In this document: positions 54,812 through 64,000 of the stretch, in pieces
How positions within the stretch are numbered: the first letter of the stretch is position 1
Layout: every line of letters begins with the position of its first letter
Assembly: GCA_949358305.1 (NCBI GenBank)
Contig: OX442314.1
Coordinates: 47,314,581-47,378,580, forward strand
DNA: 64,000 nucleotides
Origin: Strigamia acuminata
Lineage: Eukaryota > Arthropoda > Chilopoda > Geophilomorpha > Linotaeniidae
Reading direction: 5' to 3'
Notes under the pieces: model-generated
The model's database searches: none
What the model saw: only the letters and a program-made list of their open reading frames with translations
What the model was told of the DNA's origin: nothing
Made by a program: the position numbers and the translations under genes

Positions 54812-57800
54812 AACGTAACGTGCCAATTATGTGTGTTTCAACTTGTGGTTTTTTGTGTGAATTTGTGTGTTTTTTGTGTGTTTTTTCAAATCATCAAACA
54901 TAAATATTGTAAATTTGCAAAAACAAGTTTAATTTTTATTTTTATTTTAATTTTTATTCCAAAAGTTTAAAATAAAAATAAAAAAAACTCAATAAAATTG
55001 ATAAGTAACAATAAACTCGTACACTTCCTTCTTAGTAAATCCACACCAAAACAAAAACCTTTCAGCGTCTTCGACGTCTCCAAATTCGAAATCACCCTTT
55101 GCCGAAACAAAATCGCAAGCCAAACTCTGCTTAAGAGCAACAACTTCCTCACCACTCGCAAAACAAAAATTCAAAAACCTATCGATCAACGGCCAGTTGT
55201 CCGCATCGCCAACACCATAAACAACGCTACAAACATGATACGCAATGCAACAACAGCTCTCTTTAAACTCCACCATCTCCTCCCCATGAATGAATTGCCT
55301 CGCCACACACTCCACAAAATCCCAATGGATATCGCGATAACCGCGCTCGCACATCACGAACGGAACTCGAGCCAATATCAGCCTTATCGCCTTCTCACTC
55401 CGTTGTCTGAACAACTGCAAAATCCCAAAATAATACGTCCTCGCGCAACTATCCAAACAAATCTGACTCAAATGCTCCATCTCGTCGAGTGCGATTAAAT
55501 GACGTCTCACTTCGGGGGAAACCAAATTACACCAAGTGAGAAACCTCGCCCGGAATGACACCGAGATTTCGCGATTTTTAATCAAATAGTCAAACGCAAA
55601 ACGTTTTTTAAACTTGTCCACTTCTTGGCGCGGGCTTTGAAAACAGAAATTCAAGAACTGGTCGACCTTTGGCCACTTGCTTTCGTCGCCCACGTGAAGA
55701 ACGACGCAAAGTTTATGCGCAAACAAACACAAATCCCGCTTGAAAATCGCCATCTCCTGCGCACAAGTGATGGATACTTCCGCTACCTTCTCCAGCAAAT
55801 CCCAATTCAACTCAAAATCGGCGTCGACGTTCATCGAAACACACCTCGACAAAAACCTCCGCTTATTTTCGACATGGTGCAACAACAGTCGGATGTTCCG
55901 GAAATCCTGCGCGCAAAACTCCGATCCGAAATCGTGGAAAATCAACACAAACATGTCGTCCAAAACCCGCGCACAAGATCGAAATTTCAACTCGCTCGGC
56001 GCATTTACCAACAAATCCGTCAAACAGTCTTTGACCGCAACAACGTTGATGCAGTTCTTCCAATGAACAACCTTCACCAACACGGTGAGTAAAGAATGCA
56101 GATCCGCACTCGTGAATTGTTTCAACACGTGATTGACCGTCGGCGTGAAGAACTCGACGAGCAGAAAATCGAACAAGAAAAGGACGTAAACCCGCGATCC
56201 GACATTTGAGAACAAAACGGCGTCGAGTTGTCGGTCGTTGCATTGCGAGAGCAGAAAACTGACGATGGGAATACCGGAAGTGTCGCCCTTGCCTTCGTTT
56301 TGCTCGTGGTCTTCGATCACGTCTTCTATCAACGTGTCGAAGTCGCTTCCCGGCTGGAGGAAGTCGACGAGGAGATCGTTTCTCTCGTCGGGCGTCATCA
56401 GCGTCCAGAAATACTCCACGGCGCTCGAGTTGTCGTATTCGACGGACATCGAACACATTTCGGATTTGGTGTGCGAGCTTATTTGGTTCGGATTCTTAAA
56501 TGAATGTGCTTTCCAAAAATTTCGCATTAGGTATTTTAATCCGTCGTTCGGATCGATTTGCCCGAAAAGTCGTTTTAAGTCGTCCGAATGTTCGTCCCAA
56601 AATGGCATTTTTTATAGCAAAGATGACATTTTTATTAGCAAAAATGGCATTGTTATAGCAAAAATGTCCTTTTTATTAGCAAAAATGGCATTTTTATTAG
56701 TAAAAACGGCATTTAAGCACAATACAGGCTCAGTACATTCTCCTTCATACATCAGGCAGCCTAAAATCATAAAATCATACAAAACTAATTTATAAAATAA
56801 AATGAAATAAATAGTGAAATTCAAGTAAAATTCACGTGGAAAAATGCATGTTCAAGTGAAATTCGAGTAAAAAAAAATGCATTTTCTCGAGAAAAATGAG
56901 TTTTTACGTCCAGTTCACGTGAAAAAAGCAGTTTCACGAGAAAAAATGAATTTTTACGAGAAAAAATGAATTTTCACGAGAAAAAAAGAAAAAAAAATGC
57001 ATTTTCAACTGAAAAAATGGATTTTCACGAGAAAAAATGGATTTTCACGAGAAAAAATGAATTTTCAACTTAAAAAATGAATTTTCACGAGAAAAAATGG
57101 ATTTTCACGAGAAAAAATGAATTTTCAACTTAAAAAATGAATTTTCACGAGAAAAAATGAATTTTCACGAGAAAAAATGAATTTTCAACTGAAAAAATGA
57201 ATTTTCAACTAAAAAAAATGAATTTTCACGAGAAAAAATGAATTTTCAACTGAAAAAATGTGTTTTTAAGTGAAAAAAAAAATGAATTTTCACGAGACGA
57301 AAACGTTATCAAGTAGGAAATGCAAGTGGAAAATTGCATTTCCGAGAGAAAATTGCCCTTTTGTTGAACATTACATGTAGGTTTAGAAAATAAGTTATTT
57401 GGTTAAGGAAAGGTTAGGTTTTTTTTAAGCTTTTTTAAGGTTTTTTTTAAGGCTTAAAAAATATGAGATGACAGACACACAATCAAGAGTTAAATTAGGC
57501 TTAATTTCGGGACTTAATTTCGCTGGAATTCAGGTTAGGTGTAAGAAATTTGAATTTTCGATTTTGTTGACACATATTTTACAATAGTTGAACACAACAG
57601 TTAGATTTATTTCGTCATGTTGAATCACATTTGAATTCGGTCATACAGATTTTATTAATTTCATATAAATTTCATTACAATAATTTTGCCAATACATTTC
57701 ACGACATTTTAGCCACGAGATAATAAATAAATAAATACTCCGTAACAAGTAAATATAAAAAGCCAAGTTTTTGAAAAAGGCTTCTATTTATATTGGTGTT

Positions 57801-58225
57801 TCAAATTGCCGCCAGAGTGCGCTACTACCGCAGATTGTTTCGTGATTGCCGTGATCGTGGCAAAAAACCTTGAACAAAGTACTTTTTCTAGACAATATTA
57901 AAAAAGAAAATATATGGGCGGATAGGAATTTTCATTTTAACCAGATTTAGCCTGGTTTCAGAATTTTTAAATCATTTTTTGCTATCGAAAACATCAAAAT
58001 CCGTATCGGGCCAACATTTTGGCATCCATTAAAGGACATGGGTTCCGCCAGGTGGCGCTGCGGTTCATAAATATGAGAAGATGATGACACACAAATTTGA
58101 AAATTTCAAACATTTTCTTTCCGAACTAAGGAATTGACTTCATACCTATTGTTGCATCCGAGTTGTGAATAATAAAAAGTAACCTCCATTTTTATATATT
58201 TTATATATATATTTTTTTATTATTT

Positions 58226-58256
<31 letters not shown>

Positions 58257-58794
58257 TCTCATCTCCAAAAACATAGGCTTAAAAACAACGAATTGTGACG
58301 TCACTAATTTTTATGAATTTTCATCAAATTCTCCATTTTTTGGAGGAATTTCGAGTGTTTTAGATCAGATTTAATCAATTTAGAGTGTTTTAGATCAGAT
58401 TTTAATCAATTTAGAGTGTTTTAGATCAGATTTTGATGAATTGCCAGTGAATTTCTTGAGATTTTGATGAATTTTGACCAAATTCTTCATTTTTTTGATC
58501 AATTTCGAGTGAATTTGTTGAGATTTTGATGAATTGCAAGTGAATTTATTGAGATTTTGATGAATTGCGAGTGAATTTCAAACGGTTTGTGTAAATTTTA
58601 AACAAGTTTTTGTAAATTTCCTCCGAATTTTGCAATTTTTCCTCATATTTTGACCAAATTCTCAATTTTTTGGATAAATTTTGACCAAATTCTCAATTTT
58701 TTGGATAAATTTTGACCAAATTCCCAATTTTTTCCATTAGTTTTGACCAAATTCTTAATTCTTAACCTAACGTGCCCTTAATCTAACGTAACCT
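54812..58794. repeat. Macrosatellite unit U4 (3983 bp)
   Basis: Class B at the ORF 3' part but with the short subrepeat block and AGGACG (about 56181) instead of ACGACG. The poly-T run is longer and is followed by an extra ATCTC (about 58255). Confidence 0.97.
54989..56608 (-). CDS. Macrosatellite ORF, unit U4, 539 aa
   Basis: Class B 3' part with the extra Gln, but VYVLFLFDF where U1-U3 have VYVVFLFDF. A private C for G (GTAAACCCGCGATCC, about 56192) is silent in this frame. Intact. Confidence 0.7.
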   Translation of the reverse strand: MPFWDEHSDDLKRLFGQIDPNDGLKYLMRNFWKAHSFKNPNQISSHTKSEMCSMSVEYDNSSAVEYFWTLMTPDERNDLLVDFLQPGSDFDTLIEDVIEDHEQNEGKGDTSGIPIVSFLLSQCNDRQLDAVLFSNVGSRVYVLFLFDFLLVEFFTPTVNHVLKQFTSADLHSLLTVLVKVVHWKNCINVVAVKDCLTDLLVNAPSELKFRSCARVLDDMFVLIFHDFGSEFCAQDFRNIRLLLHHVENKRRFLSRCVSMNVDADFELNWDLLEKVAEVSITCAQEMAIFKRDLCLFAHKLCVVLHVGDESKWPKVDQFLNFCFQSPRQEVDKFKKRFAFDYLIKNREISVSFRARFLTWCNLVSPEVRRHLIALDEMEHLSQICLDSCARTYYFGILQLFRQRSEKAIRLILARVPFVMCERGYRDIHWDFVECVARQFIHGEEMVEFKESCCCIAYHVCSVVYGVGDADNWPLIDRFLNFCFASGEEVVALKQSLACDFVSAKGDFEFGDVEDAERFLFWCGFTKKEVYEFIVTYQFY

Positions 58795-61700
58795 AACGTA
58801 ACGTGCCAATTATGTGTGTTTCAACTTGTGGTTTTTTGTGTGAATTTGTGTGTTTTTTGTGTGTTTTTTCAAATCATCAAACATAAATATTGTAAATTTG
58901 CAAAAACAAGTTTAATTTTAATTTTTATTTTAATTTTTATTCCAAAAGTTTAAAATAAAAATAAAAAAAACTCAATAAAATTGATAAGTAACAATAAACT
59001 CGTACACTTCCTTCTTAGTAAATCCACACCAAAACAAAAACCTTTCAGCGTCTTCGACGTCTCCAAATTCGAAATCACCCTTTGCCGAAACAAAATCGCA
59101 AGCCAAACTCTGCTTAAGAGCAACAACTTCCTCACCACTCGCAAAACAAAAATTCAAAAACCTATCGATCAACGGCCAGTTGTCCGCATCGCCAACACCA
59201 TAAACAACGCTACAAACATGATACGCAATGCAACAACAGCTCTCTTTAAACTCCACCATTTCCTCCCCATGAATGAATTGCCTCGCCACACACTCCACAA
59301 AATCCCAATGGATATCGCGATAACCGCGCTCGCACATCACGAACGGAACTCGAGCCAATATCAGCCTTATCGCCTTCTCACTCCGAAGTCTGAACAACTG
59401 CAAAATCCCAAAATAATACGTCCTCGCGCAACTAACCAAACAAATCTGACTCAAATGCTCCATCTCGTCGAGTGCGACCAAGTGACGTCTCACTTCGGGG
59501 GAAACCAAATTACACCAAGTGAGAAACCTCGCCCGGAATAACGCCGAGATTTCGCGATTTTTAATCAAATAGTCAAACGCAAAACGTTTTTTGAACTTGT
59601 CCACTTCGCGCGGGCTTTGAAAACAGAAATTCAAGAACTGGTCGACCTTTGGCCACTTGCTTTCGTCGCCCACGTGAAGAACGACGCAAAGTTTATGCGC
59701 AAACAAACACAAATCCCGCTTGAAAATCGCCATCTCCTGCGCACAAGTGATGGATACTTCCGCTACCTTCTCCAGCAAATCCCAATTCAACTCAAAATCG
59801 GCGTCGACGTTCATCGAAACACACCTCGACAAAAACCTCCGCTTATTTTCGACATGGTGCAACAACAGTCGGATGTTCCGGAAATCCTGCGCGCAAAACT
59901 CCGATCCGAAATCGTGGAAAATCAACACAAACATGTCGTCCAAAACCCGCGCACAAGATCGAAATTTCAACTCGCTCGGCGCATTTACCAACAAATCCGT
60001 CAAACAGTCTTTGACCGCAACAACGTTGATGCAGTTCTTCCAATGAACAACCTTCACCAACACGGTGAGTAAAGAATGCAGATCCGCACTCGTGAATTGT
60101 TTCAACACGTGATTGACCGTCGGCGTGAAGAACTCGACGAGCAGAAAATCGAACAAGAAAAGGACGTAAACGCGCGATCCGACATTTGAGAACAAAACGG
60201 CGTCGAGTTGTCGGTCGTTGCATTGCGAGAGCAGAAAACTGACGATGGGAATACCGGAAGTGTCGCCCTTGCCTTCGTTTTGCTCGTGGTCTTCGATCAC
60301 GTCTTCTATCAACGTGTCGAAGTCGCTTCCCGGCTGGAGGAAGTCGACGAGGAGATCGTTTCTCTCGTCGGGCGTCATCAGCGTCCAGAAATACTCCACG
60401 GCGCTCGAGTTGTCGTATTCGACGGACATCGAACACATTTCGGATTTGGTGTGCGAGCTTATTTGGTTCGGATTCTTAAATGAATGTGCTTTCCAAAAAT
60501 TTCGCATTAGGTATTTTAATCCGTCGTTCGGATCGATTTGCCCGAAAAGTCGTTTTAAGTCGTCCGAATGTTCGTCCCAAAATGGCATTTTTTATAGCAA
60601 AGATGACATTTTTATTAGCAAAAATGGCATTGTTATAGCAAAAATGTCCTTTTTATTAGCAAAAATGGCATTTTTATTAGTAAAAACGGCATTTAAGCAC
60701 AATACAGGCTCAGTACATTCTCCTTCATACATCAGGCAGCCTAAAATCATAAAATCATACAAAACTAATTTATAAAATAAAATGAAATAAATAGTGAAAT
60801 TCAAGTAAAATTCACGTGGAAAAATGCATGTTCAAGTGAAATTCGAGTAAAAAAAAATGCATTTTCTCGAGAAAAATGAGTTTTTACGTCCAGTTCACGT
60901 GAAAAAAGCAGTTTCACGAGAAAAAATGAATTTTTACGAGAAAAAATGAATTTTCACGAGAAAAAAAGAAAAAAAAATGCATTTTCAACTGAAAAAATGG
61001 ATTTTCACGAGAAAAAATGGATTTTCACGAGAAAAAATGAATTTTCAACTTAAAAAATGAATTTTCACGAGAAAAAATGGATTTTCACGAGAAAAAATGA
61101 ATTTTCAACTTAAAAAATGAATTTTCACGAGAAAAAATGAATTTTCACGAGAAAAAATGAATTTTCAACTGAAAAAATGAATTTTCAACTAAAAAAAATG
61201 AATTTTCACGAGAAAAAATGAATTTTCAACTGAAAAAATGTGTTTTTAAGTGAAAAAAAAAATGAATTTTCACGAGACGAAAACGTTATCAAGTAGGAAA
61301 TGCAAGTGGAAAATTGCATTTCCGAGAGAAAATTGCCCTTTTGTTGAACATTACATGTAGGTTTAGAAAATAAGTTATTTGGTTAAGGAAAGGTTAGGTT
61401 TTTTTTAAGCTTTTTTAAGGTTTTTTTTAAGGCTTAAAAAATATGAGATGACAGACACACAATCAAGAGTTAAATTAGGCTTAATTTCGGGACTTAATTT
61501 CGCTGGAATTCAGGTTAGGTGTAAGAAATTTGAATTTTCGATTTTGTTGACACATATTTTACAATAGTTGAACACAACAGTTAGATTTATTTCGTCATGT
61601 TGAATCACATTTGAATTCGGTCATACAGATTTTATTAATTTCATATAAATTTCATTACAATAATTTTGCCAATACATTTCACGACATTTTAGCCACGAGA

Positions 61701-62205
61701 TAATAAATAAATAAATACTCCGTAACAAGTAAATATAAAAAGCCAAGTTTTTGAAAAAGGCTTCTATTTATATTGGTGTTTCAAATTGCCGCCAGAGTGC
61801 GCTACTACCGCAGATTGTTTCGTGATTGCCGTGATCGTGGCAAAAAACCTTGAACAAAGTACTTTTTCTAGACAATATTAAAAAAGAAAATATATGGGCG
61901 GATAGGAATTTTCATTTTAACCAGATTTAGCCTGGTTTCAGAATTTTTAAATCATTTTTTGCTATCGAAAACATCAAAATCCGTATCGGGCCAACATTTT
62001 GGCATCCATTAAAGGACATGGGTTCCGCCAGGTGGCGCTGCGGTTCATAAATATGAGAAGATGATGACACACAAATTTGAAAATTTCAAACATTTTCTTT
62101 CCGAACTAAGGAATTGACTTCATACCTATTGTTGCATCCGAGTTGTGAATAATAAAAAGTAACCTCCATTTTTATATATTTTATATATATATTTTTTTAT
62201 TATTT

Positions 62206-62240
<35 letters not shown>

Positions 62241-62772
62241 CTCCAAAAACATAGGCTTAAAAACAACGAATTGTGACGTCACTAATTTTTATGAATTTTC
62301 ATCAAATTCTCCATTTTTTGGAGGAATTTCGAGTGTTTTAGATCAGATTTAATCAATTTAGAGTGTTTTAGATCAGATTTTAATCAATTTAGAGTGTTTT
62401 AGATCAGATTTTGATGAATTGCCAGTGAATTTCTTGAGATTTTGATGAATTTTGACCAAATTCTTCATTTTTTTGATCAATTTCGAGTGAATTTGTTGAG
62501 ATTTTGATGAATTGCAAGTGAATTTATTGAGATTTTGATGAATTGCGAGTGAATTTCAAACGGTTTGTGTAAATTTTAAACAAGTTTTTGTAAATTTCCT
62601 CCGAATTTTGCAATTTTTCCTCATATTTTGACCAAATTCTCAATTTTTTGGATAAATTTTGACCAAATTCTCAATTTTTTGGATAAATTTTGACCAAATT
62701 CCCAATTTTTTCCATTAGTTTTGACCAAATTCTTAATTCTTAACCTAACGTGCCCTTAATCTAACGTAACCT
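58795..62772. repeat. Macrosatellite unit U5 (3978 bp)
   Basis: Class A at the ORF 3' part (like U1) combined with the AGGACG variant and short subrepeat block (like U4). The poly-T run near 62210-62239 is the longest. Confidence 0.97.
58972..60588 (-). CDS. Macrosatellite ORF, unit U5, 538 aa
   Basis: Class A 3' part without the extra Gln, with VYVLFLFDF as in U4. Intact. The protein is thus a mosaic of the U1 and U4 forms. Confidence 0.7.
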   Translation of the reverse strand: MPFWDEHSDDLKRLFGQIDPNDGLKYLMRNFWKAHSFKNPNQISSHTKSEMCSMSVEYDNSSAVEYFWTLMTPDERNDLLVDFLQPGSDFDTLIEDVIEDHEQNEGKGDTSGIPIVSFLLSQCNDRQLDAVLFSNVGSRVYVLFLFDFLLVEFFTPTVNHVLKQFTSADLHSLLTVLVKVVHWKNCINVVAVKDCLTDLLVNAPSELKFRSCARVLDDMFVLIFHDFGSEFCAQDFRNIRLLLHHVENKRRFLSRCVSMNVDADFELNWDLLEKVAEVSITCAQEMAIFKRDLCLFAHKLCVVLHVGDESKWPKVDQFLNFCFQSPREVDKFKKRFAFDYLIKNREISALFRARFLTWCNLVSPEVRRHLVALDEMEHLSQICLVSCARTYYFGILQLFRLRSEKAIRLILARVPFVMCERGYRDIHWDFVECVARQFIHGEEMVEFKESCCCIAYHVCSVVYGVGDADNWPLIDRFLNFCFASGEEVVALKQSLACDFVSAKGDFEFGDVEDAERFLFWCGFTKKEVYEFIVTYQFY

Positions 62773-64000
62773 AACGTAACGTGCCAATTATGTGTGTTTC
62801 AACTTGTGGTTTTTTGTGTGAATTTGTGTGTTTTTTGTGTGTTTTTTCAAATCATCAAACATAAATATTGTAAATTTGCAAAAACAAGTTTAATTTTAAT
62901 TTTTATTTTAATTTTTATTCCAAAAGTTTAAAATAAAAATAAAAAAAACTCAATAAAATTGATAAGTAACAATAAACTCGTACACTTCCTTCTTAGTAAA
63001 TCCACACCAAAACAAAAACCTTTCAGCGTCTTCGACGTCTCCAAATTCGAAATCACCCTTTGCCGAAACAAAATCGCAAGCCAAACTCTGCTTAAGAGCA
63101 ACAACTTCCTCACCACTCGCAAAACAAAAATTCAAAAACCTATCGATCAACGGCCAGTTGTCCGCATCGCCAACACCATAAACAACGCTACAAACATGAT
63201 ACGCAATGCAACAACAGCTCTCTTTAAACTCCACCATTTCCTCCCCATGAATGAATTGCCTCGCCACACACTCCACAAAATCCCAATGGATATCGCGATA
63301 ACCGCGCTCGCACATCACGAACGGAACTCGAGCCAATATCAGCCTTATCGCCTTCTCACTCCGAAGTCTGAACAACTGCAAAATCCCAAAATAATACGTC
63401 CTCGCGCAACTAACCAAACAAATCTGACTCAAATGCTCCATCTCGTCGAGTGCGACCAAGTGACGTCTCACTTCGGGGGAAACCAAATTACACCAAGTGA
63501 GAAACCTCGCCCGGAATAACGCCGAGATTTCGCGATTTTTAATCAAATAGTCAAACGCAAAACGTTTTTTGAACTTGTCCACTTCGCGCGGGCTTTGAAA
63601 ACAGAAATTCAAGAACTGGTCGACCTTTGGCCACTTGCTTTCGTCGCCCACGTGAAGAACGACGCAAAGTTTATGCGCAAACAAACACAAATCCCGCTTG
63701 AAAATCGCCATCTCCTGCGCACAAGTGATGGATACTTCCGCTACCTTCTCCAGCAAATCCCAATTCAACTCAAAATCGGCGTCGACGTTCATCGAAACAC
63801 ACCTCGACAAAAACCTCCGCTTATTTTCGACATGGTGCAACAACAGTCGGATGTTCCGGAAATCCTGCGCGCAAAACTCCGATCCGAAATCGTGGAAAAT
63901 CAACACAAACATGTCGTCCAAAACCCGCGCACAAGATCGAAATTTCAACTCGCTCGGCGCATTTACCAACAAATCCGTCAAACAGTCTTTGACCGCAACA
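62773..64000. repeat. Macrosatellite unit U6, cut by the window end
   Basis: The first 1228 bp of a further unit, class A. The array continues beyond the window. Confidence 0.97.
62950..64000 (-). CDS. Macrosatellite ORF, unit U6, N-terminus outside the window
   Basis: The C-terminal ~350 residues match the U1/U5 class A protein, without the extra Gln. The frame is open to the window edge. Confidence 0.7.
   Translation of the reverse strand, partial: VAVKDCLTDLLVNAPSELKFRSCARVLDDMFVLIFHDFGSEFCAQDFRNIRLLLHHVENKRRFLSRCVSMNVDADFELNWDLLEKVAEVSITCAQEMAIFKRDLCLFAHKLCVVLHVGDESKWPKVDQFLNFCFQSPREVDKFKKRFAFDYLIKNREISALFRARFLTWCNLVSPEVRRHLVALDEMEHLSQICLVSCARTYYFGILQLFRLRSEKAIRLILARVPFVMCERGYRDIHWDFVECVARQFIHGEEMVEFKESCCCIAYHVCSVVYGVGDADNWPLIDRFLNFCFASGEEVVALKQSLACDFVSAKGDFEFGDVEDAERFLFWCGFTKKEVYEFIVTYQFY

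Noticed and set aside
42690-64000. Array as pure assembly duplication
   Set aside because: Units differ by linked substitutions, a codon indel, a ~70-bp subrepeat deletion and poly-T length, so they are real separate copies; exact copy number still depends on read length.

Overview
This looks like arthropod nuclear DNA, most likely from an insect. It holds a piggyBac-type gene with short GT-AG introns, BEL/Pao and Ty3/Gypsy retrotransposons, Copia and non-LTR debris, a pogo/Tigger-type DNA transposon and AT-rich spacers. No rRNA, tRNA, bacterial operon or CRISPR array was seen. From memory only, the repeated 538-aa protein on the right resembles a large uncharacterised family in mealybugs (Pseudococcidae); I could not check this.

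Left part (1-29 kb) is a transposon graveyard. In order it holds: a piggyBac-like gene running off the left edge (three exon-intron junctions visible, third catalytic Asp replaced by Asn); non-LTR fragments (zinc knuckle, endonuclease); a nearly intact BEL/Pao element at 3659-9989 with 5-bp target duplications; a decayed zinc-ribbon-like gene (11.4-12.3 kb); two families of ~30-bp minisatellites; a FLYWCH/MULE-like fragment; a 1.5-kb dispersed repeat (14137-15665, second copy 27411-28976); a pogo-type element (16703-17547); a dead Gypsy element hit by two solo LTRs of one family (19778-20198 and 20651-21063, each with its own target duplication); Gypsy, Copia and BEL gag relics; and a Ulp1-protease-like fragment next to the second copy of the 1.5-kb repeat.

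Middle (29180-42685) is a complete, apparently very young 13.5-kb Ty3/Gypsy element. It has 1020-bp LTRs that look identical by eye, a proline-tRNA-like primer site, a large gag with an RS-rich extension, a gag-pol overlap carrying two tandem A-AAA-AAC slippery heptamers, a full pol, three or four tandem hairpins after pol, and a third gene of about 951 aa. That gene appears to be made by splicing a 30-codon acidic leader exon to a 921-codon exon. It has a nuclear-localisation-like cluster and proline-rich linkers, and none of the features of an envelope protein.

Right part (42690-64000, plus a 185-bp stub at 28995-29179) is a macrosatellite: head-to-tail units of 4038, 4042, 4042, 3983 and 3978 bp plus a partial sixth. 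Each unit carries one intact minus-strand ORF of 538 or 539 codons, a block of ~20-bp AT-rich subrepeats, and a spacer. The Gypsy element sits inside the first visible unit (4-bp duplication ACCT). Variants among the units show all four combinations at two sites, so the units have exchanged sequence. The best candidates for something undescribed are the third gene of the Gypsy element and this protein-coding macrosatellite.
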